Assembly: GCA_021323535.1 (NCBI GenBank)
Contig: JAJONO010000001.1
Location: 62,001 to 126,000 of the forward strand
Reading direction: 5' to 3'
DNA from: Bacteroidota bacterium
GTDB taxonomy: Bacteria; Bacteroidota; Bacteroidia; B-17B0; Aurantibacillaceae
DNA length: 64,000 bases
Below the pieces are notes generated by a model. It searched no databases and had not been told where the DNA came from. It saw only the letters and a program-made list of their open reading frames with translations. Below, piece by piece: positions 24,729 to 34,101 of the stretch. Each line of letters opens with the position of its first letter. Position 1 is the first letter of the stretch. Both the position numbers and the translations under genes were made by a program.

Positions 24729-26654
24729 TTATAACGGAAATTCGATAGTGAATTGGGTTCCCTCGTTTACCTTACTTTGTACATTGATGGTGCCTCCCAG
24801 TATTTCAACCTGTGTTTTAACCATATATAATCCCATGCCTTTGCCTTCGATGTGAGTGTGGAATTTTTTATACAGTCCGAATATCTTGTCTCGGTGTGCT
24901 CCCATATCAATACCCAATCCATTGTCTCTGAAAATTAAACAGAGTTTATTTCCTTTCAGTTTACTTTCAATTTCAATAATACAGAGTTTGTCGGGATTAC
25001 GGTATTTTATGCTATTTGATATGAGATTATAGAAAATACTGTTGAGATAGCTTTTAATGGTAAAAAATTCATTTACCTCCAGAAAACTTGTCTTCATGGT
25101 AATATTTTCCTTTTCGATGAGATTACTAATGCTTGTGCGGATGTCTTTTACCAACGCAGAAAAGCGCACCACTTCTTTTTTCTCGTTGATCTCTCTGCGC
25201 ATTTGCAGAATGTAGTTAAGATCAATTATAGTATCATCCAGTTTTTTCACCGAAAGCACAAGTCCATCCATACACCGGTCAAAATCGGCTTCGCTCATAT
25301 CAGGCATGGTTTGTATCATGTTACTGAGCCCAATGATATTTGCCACAGGCGAACGCAGATTGTGTGAAATAATATAGGCGAACTGTTCCAGGTTCTTATT
25401 GTGCTGTATCAGGTCGGTTGTCATTTTTTCGCGCTCCAGTTCCGTGTTTTTACGTTCGGTTATATCTTCGGTGGAGACAATGATTCCAAGAATATTCTGA
25501 GCCTCATCAAATACAGGAAGAATGCACACTTCGTACCAGATCAATGAACCATTCACTGCAGGATAACTTTTTTCGAAGCCTTCTTTTACACCTTCTGCCA
25601 ATACATTATTAACCACATCTGTCATAAAAGCCTGATGCTCCACCGGAATATAATCAAGCAGGATTGTACCCTCCTTTAGTTTTTTACCGGTTTGCTCAAG
25701 GTAAACGCCAGTAGCGCGATGATTAAATGATACAATATTGAGTTCTTTGCTTACAAGAACATATGCCATATCTGTATTATTAAAAACAGTGCTCAGGTTT
25801 GCTTCTGAGTCGCGCAGCATTTGTTCGGCAATTTTACGTTCTGTTATATCGCGGTAATTGATCACAAAACCATTCACACTTTCTTCCTGCAACAGATTGG
25901 TAATGGTTCCTTCCACCCAAACGTAGTTTCCATTCTTGTGTTTTACTCTGAACGATTCCCATAAAGGTGTTTCTGGCTGGCGGTTGGCTTCTTCAAAATT
26001 TAATTTCGCTTCTTCAACATCCGAAGGATGAAAAAAAGAGAATATGCTTCTGTTGATCGTTTCGTCGGGCAAAAATCCTAAAACGCGTGAAGCAGACGGA
26101 CTCTGATATGTGATCTTTCCATCGGCGTTGATCACTACAATAGCTTCTGAAATATTTTCAATGAGCGCCCTGAAGCGTTTCTCCTGATTGATGATCTCAT
26201 TGTAGAATTTTTCTTTATCCTTTTCAGCGGAAACTTTTTCGAGCGCGTTAAGTACTGCACTGGGTAAACGGGATAGCCTGTCCTTTAATATGTAATCATC
26301 GATCCCTTCTTTCATCATAGCCACCACAAATTCTTCCGAAACAGTTGCGGTAACAAGAATAAAAGGAATTCGTTTACCACTTTCCTTAAGGATCATTAAA
26401 GCATCGGTAGATGTGAATGACGGAAGTGAATGGTCACACAGTACAATATCAGGATCGAAATCCCTCAAGGCATTTTCATATTCGGCACGGTTGCTGGCCC
26501 ATATGCCTTGAAAATTGATCTTTCCTTTTTTAAGTTCGCGTTTTACAAGTTCCGCATCAGTCTCAAGATCCTCGACATGCAGTATCTTTATAGTTTTATT
26601 CATGTTTAAAGGTGTTCCTGTTTTTACGGGAATTCTTTCAACCACCGAGGTCAT
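24729..26654 (-). CDS. hybrid receiver-PAS-PAS histidine kinase
   Basis: 641 residues: N-terminal receiver (about 22-140; HVEDLETD acidic pocket, phospho-acceptor Asp74 in IVLCDHSLP), a linker, two PAS domains (about 160-275 and 285-405), HisKA (ISHNLRSPVANI, His near 430) and HATPase (NSIKYRN, FRDNGLGID, GKGMGLYMVK). The kinase core is closely similar to that of the 954-residue kinase at 20582-23446, a recent paralog. Its ATG overlaps the TGA of the upstream receiver gene, so translation is coupled. It is probably phosphorylated on its own receiver by another kinase. Cytoplasmic. Confidence 0.93.
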   Translation of the reverse strand: MTSVVERIPVKTGTPLNMNKTIKILHVEDLETDAELVKRELKKGKINFQGIWASNRAEYENALRDFDPDIVLCDHSLPSFTSTDALMILKESGKRIPFILVTATVSEEFVVAMMKEGIDDYILKDRLSRLPSAVLNALEKVSAEKDKEKFYNEIINQEKRFRALIENISEAIVVINADGKITYQSPSASRVLGFLPDETINRSIFSFFHPSDVEEAKLNFEEANRQPETPLWESFRVKHKNGNYVWVEGTITNLLQEESVNGFVINYRDITERKIAEQMLRDSEANLSTVFNNTDMAYVLVSKELNIVSFNHRATGVYLEQTGKKLKEGTILLDYIPVEHQAFMTDVVNNVLAEGVKEGFEKSYPAVNGSLIWYEVCILPVFDEAQNILGIIVSTEDITERKNTELEREKMTTDLIQHNKNLEQFAYIISHNLRSPVANIIGLSNMIQTMPDMSEADFDRCMDGLVLSVKKLDDTIIDLNYILQMRREINEKKEVVRFSALVKDIRTSISNLIEKENITMKTSFLEVNEFFTIKSYLNSIFYNLISNSIKYRNPDKLCIIEIESKLKGNKLCLIFRDNGLGIDMGAHRDKIFGLYKKFHTHIEGKGMGLYMVKTQVEILGGTINVQSKVNEGTQFTIEFPL

Positions 26655-27067
26655 ATTTTATCAAGCATGGCCTGGGTCAGTGGTTTGTTAAGGAACACAA
26701 TGTCTTTTGATATTTCGCCGGCCCTTTGTTTATCTTCATGATACACAGAAGATGTAAGGATCACCAGCTTTGGTTGTTTTACTTTTTGTTCGAAATTCTT
26801 TTTAAAATTCTCTATGAACTGAAAACCGTCCATGATAGGCATGTTAATGTCTATGAAAAGTACTTCGGGATACACATGCGTGCATGTTTCGCCCATGGTA
26901 AGCATATTACCAAGAAACTCAAGAGCGCTCTTAGCGCTGGTATTCACATATATCTTTTTTGAAAAATGATTTGCTTCCAGGATCTTCTCATTGATAAAAT
27001 TATCTAATTCGTTATCATCAAGAAGCATAACGTTATTGTATTTATATTTAGGCTCTTTAATCTTCAT
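26651..27067 (-). CDS. single-domain response regulator
   Basis: 138 residues, a stand-alone receiver domain: acidic pair LLDDNE (17-18), phospho-acceptor Asp73 in FIDINMPIMDG, conserved Thr/Ser in VILTSSV and Lys in LNKPL. No output domain, so it may act by protein contact or as a phosphorelay intermediate with the hybrid kinase whose gene overlaps its stop by 4 nt. It lies 6 nt after the TPR-like gene, in the same operon. Confidence 0.92.
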   Translation of the reverse strand: MKIKEPKYKYNNVMLLDDNELDNFINEKILEANHFSKKIYVNTSAKSALEFLGNMLTMGETCTHVYPEVLFIDINMPIMDGFQFIENFKKNFEQKVKQPKLVILTSSVYHEDKQRAGEISKDIVFLNKPLTQAMLDKI

Positions 27068-27073
27068 AACACA

Positions 27074-28483
27074 TTAATTGTATTTTTTATTTAACTCGTA
27101 AACAAGATGCTTTAATATTTCACTTCCGTTTTTGTTTCGCGCCGTAAATAACATGTAACTGTCCTTTTGCTTGTCGCTTACCTTTCCATTACTTTGCTTA
27201 ATATCCAGTTCAAATACTTTGATCAGATCCAGAACGTTGGCATAATTTTCAATCTTTTCCGTTTTAATTTTCCTGTAAATACCTTTAATAATACTATCAG
27301 CAAGATCATACTCCTTAAGTTGTATATAAATAAATGCCAATGTTAGTTTAATATCTGTATTTACATGAAAAAAGTCTTTAAAACTGTTTTCATTAATCAG
27401 GGTATTGAGTTTGTTGGCGGCCTCTTTGTATTTATTCGAATAATAACTGATCATAGAGCTGTAAATTCCAAGAACCACTTTCGAATGTGTATCATCGGTA
27501 TCGTAAACTATTTGCGAAGGGTCGTCGTTTAGCAATTCATCTGCTTGCCCCTGCTCCTGTAAAAACGTGATTTTTGAGATCAGAAACTTTGATGTGGGAG
27601 CTATATGCGTCATCAGCAAAAGTGAATTAATGAGCACATTCGTTTTTTCATAATAGGATTTGGCGTATTTGGTTTGTCCTATTTTTAAATAATATTCAAA
27701 ACTTAACTGGTCAAATACAGGCAACCATTTTTTATGCGTAGAAGAATTGGGCAACTCATTAAGTAGTTTATATGTTTTATTGAGAAGGTCCTCTACGTTG
27801 GTTTCCTTACTTAAATCGCTGTGACAATAAATACAAAGCTGCAGTTCAATAATGTTCTTCGTCACTTCGATCTGGCGGGATTGATTAAGAGCATAGTGAT
27901 CATTGATCTCTTTCCTGAGGAAAAAAAGCGTTTCCAGTAATTTAGGTGATCTCGAAAAATTATATTGCCCAATTACCCTGTTGAAGTTCCCGAGTGTTTC
28001 CTCCGATTTCTCGAGCGAAAGACTAAAGGCTATGTGTTTATTGTATAATTGTGAGTAATGAAAATATTTTTCGGAGTAAAGGTGCATTTTTTTGAGCGCA
28101 CTGTAAACAATAAGCAATTCACTATGCATATCATATTGCAAGAGATCCTTTTCCAGTTTCTGAAGGAAAGCTGTGGCTACTTCACGCGGTTCATTCATGC
28201 ACATATCAGGAATCTGGTTGAGTTTTTTCAACAACTCTTCCTGGTTTACATAAATGTCGCCCGACAAGTGATCCTGTATGCGATCATACAGTCTTGATTT
28301 AAGAACATAGAATGAATTCGAGTTAAGATTCAATTGCTGGATAATGTCATTATCGGACACATCGTTGCGATACGATTTCAACAGATGAAGAAAATTATCA
28401 GCTTTGTTTTTAACCAGGGTTTCCTCCACGTTCTGAAAAGTATCCTTGTCAAGATGACTGATTATTTTTTTTAGTTTAATCAT
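27074..28483 (-). CDS. helical repeat (TPR-like) protein of unknown function
   Basis: 469 residues, almost wholly alpha-helical with TPR-like degenerate repeats (for example KILEEIGDL-like spacings: YYLKIGQTKYAKSYYEK, MISYYSNKYKEAANKL, LAFIYIQLKEYDLADSI). The N-terminal 80 residues are a separate basic helical domain. No signal peptide or membrane helix. It is the first gene of an operon with a receiver and a hybrid kinase, so it may be a regulator or scaffold of that phosphorelay. I do not recognise a named family. Confidence 0.65.
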   Translation of the reverse strand: MIKLKKIISHLDKDTFQNVEETLVKNKADNFLHLLKSYRNDVSDNDIIQQLNLNSNSFYVLKSRLYDRIQDHLSGDIYVNQEELLKKLNQIPDMCMNEPREVATAFLQKLEKDLLQYDMHSELLIVYSALKKMHLYSEKYFHYSQLYNKHIAFSLSLEKSEETLGNFNRVIGQYNFSRSPKLLETLFFLRKEINDHYALNQSRQIEVTKNIIELQLCIYCHSDLSKETNVEDLLNKTYKLLNELPNSSTHKKWLPVFDQLSFEYYLKIGQTKYAKSYYEKTNVLINSLLLMTHIAPTSKFLISKITFLQEQGQADELLNDDPSQIVYDTDDTHSKVVLGIYSSMISYYSNKYKEAANKLNTLINENSFKDFFHVNTDIKLTLAFIYIQLKEYDLADSIIKGIYRKIKTEKIENYANVLDLIKVFELDIKQSNGKVSDKQKDSYMLFTARNKNGSEILKHLVYELNKKYN

Positions 28484-28685
28484 TTAGTTATAAAATGAGA
28501 CTATGATTTAATATATTTGCTACATAAATTAATAAAATCCGAATAGAAATGCAAGTATTAATGATCACTTATATCAAATATATAGTAAAATCAGGCGTTT
28601 CAGATAGTAGCGTATTTTCCACATATTTAACCTATAATAAAACAAAATATTGAAAATCAATAGAATATTTAAATCCTAAAACAAT

Positions 28686-28697
28686 TTACCTAGGTAA
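28686..28697. promoter_or_regulatory. perfect 12-bp palindrome before the NarL-type regulator
   Basis: TTACCTAGGTAA, a perfect palindrome, lies 30 bp upstream of the GTG at 28727 in an AT-rich divergent region (28484-28726). It could be an operator for either direction. Confidence 0.4.
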
Positions 28698-28726
28698 TTA
28701 CCCAGTTAATTCTACCCATTATATAA

Positions 28727-29395
28727 GTGAATACGACACAAAAAAATAATATCAAGCTGATAATTGCAGAGGATCAGGAACTGATGCGGAAGTCTTTTAT
28801 CGCTCTTCTTAAAGAAGATCAGGATTTTGAAATCATTGCTGAAGCTTCGAACGGAAAAGAACTTCTTGAGATATTAAAACACACAACGCCTGATGTTGTT
28901 TTGCTTGATATTGAAATGCCGGTAATGAACGGACGCGAAGCCCTTGAGATCATCAATAAACGTTTTCCTGATGTCAAAGTAATCATGCTGAGTATGCATG
29001 CAGGTCCGCATTTTATTTCAGAACTCATGGCCCGGGGCGCCCGTGCATTTCTTCCAAAGAACTGTGATCCGGATGCGCTCTTCGAAGCTATTCATACAGT
29101 TAGCAGCGAAGGGTATTATTTTGATAAGTCCATTTCAGAGGCCATGCTTCGTGGTTTACAAAGAGAAAAATCGATCAACCCGCTTCTCGAAGAATTGTCG
29201 CTGAGCGATCGCGAAACTGAGATCTTAAAAGAGATCTGCGAAGGAAAAACAAACAGGCAAATTGCCGAAGCTTTAAATATTTCTATCGGCACCGTAGATT
29301 TTCACCGCGGAAACATTTACAAAAAAACGAGATCAAAAAATCTTGTCGAACTTCTTAAGTACGCCATTAAAAACGGCATCATTTCCCTCACTTAA
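28727..29395 (+). CDS. NarL/LuxR-type response regulator
   Basis: 222 residues: receiver domain (about 9-125; Asp61 in VVLLDIEMP, Lys in FLPKNC) and a LuxR-type HTH (about 155-215; LSDRETEILKEICEGKTNRQIAEAL then SIGTVDFHRGNIYKK). It probably regulates transcription when phosphorylated by one of the nearby kinases, since no kinase is encoded directly with it. GTG start. Its stop overlaps the 3' end of the convergent SPW-type gene by 4 nt. Confidence 0.94.
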   Translation: MNTTQKNNIKLIIAEDQELMRKSFIALLKEDQDFEIIAEASNGKELLEILKHTTPDVVLLDIEMPVMNGREALEIINKRFPDVKVIMLSMHAGPHFISELMARGARAFLPKNCDPDALFEAIHTVSSEGYYFDKSISEAMLRGLQREKSINPLLEELSLSDRETEILKEICEGKTNRQIAEALNISIGTVDFHRGNIYKKTRSKNLVELLKYAIKNGIISLT

Positions 29396-29790
29396 GATTT
29401 TTTCGAAAATACTTTTTTATACCCCCACGTCCATTCCCCCTGGTTTTTCAGAGGCGTATCTGTTATCAGAGCCAACCCACTAATGAAAAACCCCATGACA
29501 ACATGCGGCAAAACTATTTCATCGGCAAAATCGAAAAGCATAGGCGAAAACACCAGTGAAAATCCAGCAACCAGATCAAGAGCCAGGTGAAAACGAAACG
29601 ATAATAGTTTTATAATTCCCATATCATACTTTGTAAACACCGTATACACCAGCATGCTTCCTCCAATGATCATGGGAACGTTCTGCGCGCTATCGCTATT
29701 ATCAAATCCGAATAACCAAGGACTTATAACCAATATGGTTCCAATAAAATAGTCCAATATGCCGTGAAATTTTGACCGAACAATATTCAT
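29392..29790 (-). CDS. SPW-repeat-like small membrane protein
   Basis: 132 residues with four predicted membrane helices in two similar halves; the first half has ILVISPWLFGF and the second FSLVFSPMLFDF, the paired SPW-type motif. SPW proteins are of unknown function. Charged C-terminal tail (GYKKVFSKKS). It is convergent with the NarL-type regulator. Confidence 0.8.
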   Translation of the reverse strand: MNIVRSKFHGILDYFIGTILVISPWLFGFDNSDSAQNVPMIIGGSMLVYTVFTKYDMGIIKLLSFRFHLALDLVAGFSLVFSPMLFDFADEIVLPHVVMGFFISGLALITDTPLKNQGEWTWGYKKVFSKKS

Positions 29791-29978
29791 GGTTTTAGTC
29801 GCGGGAATTTTGTGCCAGCTTTTCTGATAATAAAGAGATTGTTATGTGTGGACATATTATCCCATTAGTGAACATTAATCCTCTATTCTATTTTAAAAGA
29901 CGGGAGAAGATGCGGGTACACTCTTTTATATAAACTGATTCGATAAAGCAATCATTAACCTCAAAAAGAGTAATACCT

Positions 29979-30551
29979 ATGAAAACTACGAACAAGACAT
30001 CCGCTAAAGCTTCGAACAGTGAATACGGAATGGAAGAAAGCACATTGATGAAATTATTTGAAGAAGAATTAAAAGACATTTACTGGGCTGAGAAAGCGCT
30101 CACGAAAGCAATTCCAAAAATGATAAAGAAAGCTACTTCGGAAGAACTTATTGAAGCGCTCGAAAATCATCTCGAAGAAACAGAGAGCCAGGTAAAACGT
30201 GTTGAACGTGTTTTTGAATCGATTGGAAAAAAAGCCACTGCTAAAAAATGTGAAGCCATGGATGGTCTTATCAAAGAAGCTGAAGAAATTATGAAAGACT
30301 CGGAAGAAGGGGCCATGCGCGACGCGGGAATCATTTCGGCTGCACAAAAAGTAGAACACTATGAAATCGCGTCTTACGGAACCCTTCGCACATTCGCGCA
30401 AACTCTTGGATTAGATGAAGCCGTTACCCTTCTCGAAGAAATTCTTGAAGAAGAAAAAGGAGCGGATGCGAAGCTTAGCGAAATCGCCGAATCTACTATC
30501 AACATACAGGCGGCCATGGAAGAAGAAGATGCCGAAGAGGAAGAAGAATAA
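29979..30551 (+). CDS. YciE/DUF892 ferritin-like domain protein
   Basis: 190 residues: a disordered start, then a four-helix domain (about 20-175) with the DUF892 pattern LFEEELKDIYWAEKALTKAIPKM and later KVEHYEIASYGTLRTFA and LLEEILEEEKGAD. Glu and His residues (EEEL, EAEE, EHYE) could form a di-metal site as in ferritins. The C-terminus is acidic (EEEDAEEEEE). Related YciE/YciF proteins are induced by stress in enterobacteria. It is the gene just before the first cyanophycin operon, but a terminator separates them. Confidence 0.88.
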   Translation: MKTTNKTSAKASNSEYGMEESTLMKLFEEELKDIYWAEKALTKAIPKMIKKATSEELIEALENHLEETESQVKRVERVFESIGKKATAKKCEAMDGLIKEAEEIMKDSEEGAMRDAGIISAAQKVEHYEIASYGTLRTFAQTLGLDEAVTLLEEILEEEKGADAKLSEIAESTINIQAAMEEEDAEEEEE

Positions 30552-30574
30552 TTTTACATATAGGAACTAATTAT

Positions 30575-30603
30575 AAAAGGCAACTCGTCAGTTGCCTTTT
30601 TTT
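30575..30603 (+). terminator. intrinsic terminator between the DUF892 gene and cphA
   Basis: AAAAGGCAACT (30575-30585), loop CGTC, AGTTGCCTTTT (30590-30600) and further Ts. Perfect 11-bp stem, 23 nt after the stop of the ferritin-like gene. Confidence 0.9.
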
Positions 30604-30620
30604 ATCTTTTTTAATGATGC

Positions 30621-33212
30621 ATGGAGATTAAAGAAATAAAAGTGATGCGTGGCCCCAACTATTGGTCACAGGAACAGAAAAACCTCATAGTACTTGTTGT
30701 GCGTCTTGATGAATTGCCTGAAAGCATAGTAAAGATGATATCACAACAGGCTATCCGCGAATTACCTGGTCTTTCCTCAAAATACCACATCGAAGATTGC
30801 GTATGCACCGGCGCGGTTCAGCTCATAAAATACATTGCGCTCGAACTTCAGTGTCTCGCAGGAATGGAGTGTAATTACTCCCGTTCAAAGGCTGGTCACG
30901 AGAAAGGCGAATACTTTATTACATTTTCCTATACGGTTGAAGAAGCCGGACTTATTGCCGCTGAAGAAGCATTCAATATTACCGAAGCATTGATCAATAA
31001 CGAGCCTTACGACACAGATAAAATTATTGAAACGCTCGCGCGAATTAAAACAAGAAATCAATACGGCGCCACGAGCGCGTACCTTCTTAACGAAGTTGAA
31101 AAAAGAGGAATACCTTACCGACGCTTTGATAATGGTTCGCTTATTACATTAGGCTACGGAAACAAACAGAAAAAAATACGTACAGCGGTAACCGACAGTA
31201 CAAGCGGACTCGGAATTGAGTTAGCCGGAGATAAAGATGAAACAAAAAAAATTCTTAATGAAGCCGGACTTCCCGTGCCAAAAGGAATTGTGGTATACTC
31301 TGAAAAAGAACTCGAAGAACGAATCAGAGAAGTGAAATTTCCATTGGTTACCAAACCTCTCGACGGGAACCAGGGACGCGGCGTAACCATTAATATCAGG
31401 GATCTTGAAAAAGCCATGTACGGATTACAGATCGCTCAGAAAATATCGAGAGGTGTCATTATAGAAGAATTTATTGAGGGACACGATTATCGTTTCCTGG
31501 TTGTAGATTTTAAACTTGTTGCCGTTACAAAACGCATACCCGCTATGATCGTTGGTAACGGCACATCCACCATAGAACAACTCATTGAAGAAGAAAATAA
31601 AAACCCTCAACGCGGAAAAGAATCCAAACACGTTCTCGCTCTTATTAAAATAGATGACGTGACAAAAAACATTCTTTCAGAAAAAAATCTTGAGCTTCAC
31701 TCTATACTTCCCCGGGGAGAGGAACTGAAGCTTAAACTCATTGCCAATATAAGCGCCGGCGGTACGGCCGAAGATGTTACTGATACCGTTCATCCCGAAA
31801 ATATTTTTATGGCCGAACATGTTGCCCGCATTTTTAATCTCAACATTTGTGGCATTGATATCATGACAAAAGGGGTGGATCAACCAATCACAAGAGAAAC
31901 AGGTGCTATTATCGAAGTAAACGCTGGTCCGGGTTTACGAATGCACTCTAACCCACAGAAAGGAACCTCAAGAAATGTAGCGGCACCTGTTATCGACATG
32001 CTTTTCCCTTCGAACAACAATGCCCGTATTCCCATTGTTGCCATAACAGGTACCAATGGAAAGACCACTACAACCAGGCTCATAGCGCATCTCGCCAAAC
32101 AGGCCGGATTCAAACCCGGATTTTGTACAACAGAAGGAATTTACATCGATGGACATTTAACACACCAGGGCGATTGCACAGGATTCATCAGCGCGCAGGA
32201 TGTACTCTTCGATCCGCTTGTTGATTTTGCAGTACTGGAATGCGCCCGTGGAGGAATTCTTAAATCGGGATTAGGGTTTACTAACTGCGATGTCAGCATT
32301 ATCACAAACATTACCGAGGATCATCTTGGATTAAAACACATTCACACATTAGATGAGATGGCCAAAGTAAAAAGTGTTGTCGCTAAAAGTACTTTCCCGC
32401 ATGGATACTGTATACTGAATGCTGATAATGACCTGTGCTATAAAATTAAAGATGACCTGGATTGCAAAATAGCATTGTTCAGTCTTAAATCCGATAATGA
32501 AAGAATCATGAAACATCGCAATGAAGGCGGATTAGCGGTTGCTGTTGAAGAAGGCTATGTTACTGTTTACAATGGTCACAGCGGCATACGCATTGAACAC
32601 ATAGAGAACATACCTTTAAGTTTCAGAGGAAAAGCCAACTACATGGTGAAAAATATTTTACCCGCCGTACTTGCCTCTGTTATGAGTGGCTTCAGTATTA
32701 CTGATATACAAACAGGCTTAAGAACTTTTATACCTTCTCCAACACACACACCGGGACGAATGAATCTTTTCGATTTTCACAATTTTAAAGTGATGGTGGA
32801 TTACGCTCATAATATGGATGGTTTCTTTGAACTTAAACGCATGCTAGACCAGGTAGAAGATACCCCAAAAATTGGTGTAATTGCCGTTGCAGGAGACCGG
32901 AGAGACGACGACATAAGACATGTTGGATTACTCGCGGCCACTATATTTGATAAGCTCATTATTAAACATGATAAAGATCTGAGAGGAAGAACCGCCCAGG
33001 AGATCACGGACCTTCTTAAACAGGGTATCGCGCAAATGAACAAGCACGTTCCTACAGAAGTTATCCCGGATGAAAAAGAAGCGATTGATTATGCCGTAGG
33101 ACACGCCGAGAAAGGTTCGTTCATTTTAATCTGCGCCGGAACCGTTTTTGAAACCATTGAGTATGTGGGCCAGCTTCAGCGCATAAATAATTTAACTTCT
33201 CATATCCTGTAA
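30621..33212 (+). CDS. cphA: cyanophycin synthetase paralog lacking the N-domain HxxEH motif
   Basis: 863 residues, first of two CphA proteins here. CphA adds Asp to the backbone and Arg to its side chain, using ATP. Domains: N domain (1-160; RGPNYWS at 10-16), ATP-grasp (about 190-460; KPLDGNQGRGVT, IIEVNAGPGLRMH) and Mur-ligase-like (about 470-860; P-loop GTNGKTTTTR near 477, TPGRMNLF, VDYAHN). Where the second CphA has HVIEH, this one has QLIKY (67-71), and the N domain is shorter. Other changes from usual CphA are H to Q in the ATP-grasp loop and GFISAQD in place of GPxSAQT in the ligase. It may need external primers or make a different polymer. Confidence 0.93.
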   Translation: MEIKEIKVMRGPNYWSQEQKNLIVLVVRLDELPESIVKMISQQAIRELPGLSSKYHIEDCVCTGAVQLIKYIALELQCLAGMECNYSRSKAGHEKGEYFITFSYTVEEAGLIAAEEAFNITEALINNEPYDTDKIIETLARIKTRNQYGATSAYLLNEVEKRGIPYRRFDNGSLITLGYGNKQKKIRTAVTDSTSGLGIELAGDKDETKKILNEAGLPVPKGIVVYSEKELEERIREVKFPLVTKPLDGNQGRGVTINIRDLEKAMYGLQIAQKISRGVIIEEFIEGHDYRFLVVDFKLVAVTKRIPAMIVGNGTSTIEQLIEEENKNPQRGKESKHVLALIKIDDVTKNILSEKNLELHSILPRGEELKLKLIANISAGGTAEDVTDTVHPENIFMAEHVARIFNLNICGIDIMTKGVDQPITRETGAIIEVNAGPGLRMHSNPQKGTSRNVAAPVIDMLFPSNNNARIPIVAITGTNGKTTTTRLIAHLAKQAGFKPGFCTTEGIYIDGHLTHQGDCTGFISAQDVLFDPLVDFAVLECARGGILKSGLGFTNCDVSIITNITEDHLGLKHIHTLDEMAKVKSVVAKSTFPHGYCILNADNDLCYKIKDDLDCKIALFSLKSDNERIMKHRNEGGLAVAVEEGYVTVYNGHSGIRIEHIENIPLSFRGKANYMVKNILPAVLASVMSGFSITDIQTGLRTFIPSPTHTPGRMNLFDFHNFKVMVDYAHNMDGFFELKRMLDQVEDTPKIGVIAVAGDRRDDDIRHVGLLAATIFDKLIIKHDKDLRGRTAQEITDLLKQGIAQMNKHVPTEVIPDEKEAIDYAVGHAEKGSFILICAGTVFETIEYVGQLQRINNLTSHIL

Positions 33213-33213
33213 T

Positions 33214-34101
33214 ATGCCTTCAAAGATACCAAAAGGAAAATTGCTCATCATTGGAGGCGCCGAAGATAAAGGCAAAGGTGAAGAGCCCGATATTGTAAAC
33301 AAGAACAAAAACTTCAGGCATCACGAAATCCTGAAGCAACTTGTACCCAAAAACAAAAAAAAAACTATAGAGATAGTTACAACAGCCTCTTCGGAACCTG
33401 ATAAAGTAAGCAAACGCTACAAAAAAGTGTTTATCGAAATGGGAGCGAAAAATATCGGGTTCATCAACATGGGAAATAATTATGAAACCAGGAACCCCCT
33501 TTTTACTAAACGAATAAAAAAAGCGTACGCTGTATTATTCAGTGGCGGCGATCAGTTCAGACTCTCCAGCATTTTAGGAAACACCGATGTGCTCAGGGTT
33601 ATTCTTGAAAGATACATGAACGATAAAGACTTTATTGTTGCCGGAACCAGCGCAGGAGCAGCTGCAGCCGGAGTACTCATGATGTATGAAGGAGAAAACA
33701 ATGAGGCCATTCTGAAAGGCGCGGTAAAAGTAAGCTCAGGACTCGGCTTTATAGATTTCTGTATTATCGATACTCATTTTATAAAACGTGGAAGATTTGG
33801 ACGATTGTCAGAAGCCATTGTCATGAACCCAACCTGCATCGGTATCGGACTCGGTGAAGATACAGCATTGCTGATAACAAAAGGAAAAGAAGCTAAATGC
33901 CTTGGCTCAGGAATGGTGATTATCATTGACGGAAAAGATGTTGGCCATACTAACATAGCATACGCCGAAAACGATACGCCGCTTTGCATTGAAAGTCTGA
34001 AAATTCATGTATTATGCAATGGTTGCGGATTCAGGTTCAGCGATCGGAAATTTATACCATCGAAGGAAAATCTGAGAATTGAAAAAAAATTAAAAGGCTG
34101 A
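33214..34101 (+). CDS. cphB: cyanophycinase
   Basis: 295 residues. Serine-type exopeptidase that cuts cyanophycin to beta-Asp-Arg dipeptides. Motifs: LLIIGGAEDKG at the start, VLFSGGDQFRLSSIL, the nucleophile elbow AGTSAGAAA (Ser near 146), and IIDTHFIKRGRFGRLSEAI. No signal peptide, so intracellular, suited to mobilising a cytoplasmic granule. It begins 1 nt after the cphA stop, and its stop overlaps the next start (TGATG), so synthesis and breakdown genes share one transcript. Confidence 0.93.
   Translation: MPSKIPKGKLLIIGGAEDKGKGEEPDIVNKNKNFRHHEILKQLVPKNKKKTIEIVTTASSEPDKVSKRYKKVFIEMGAKNIGFINMGNNYETRNPLFTKRIKKAYAVLFSGGDQFRLSSILGNTDVLRVILERYMNDKDFIVAGTSAGAAAAGVLMMYEGENNEAILKGAVKVSSGLGFIDFCIIDTHFIKRGRFGRLSEAIVMNPTCIGIGLGEDTALLITKGKEAKCLGSGMVIIIDGKDVGHTNIAYAENDTPLCIESLKIHVLCNGCGFRFSDRKFIPSKENLRIEKKLKG

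Noticed and set aside
20582..29395. Signalling island as a horizontally acquired element
   Set aside because: No integrase, direct repeats, tRNA or compositional break was visible; the promoter style matches the rest of the window.
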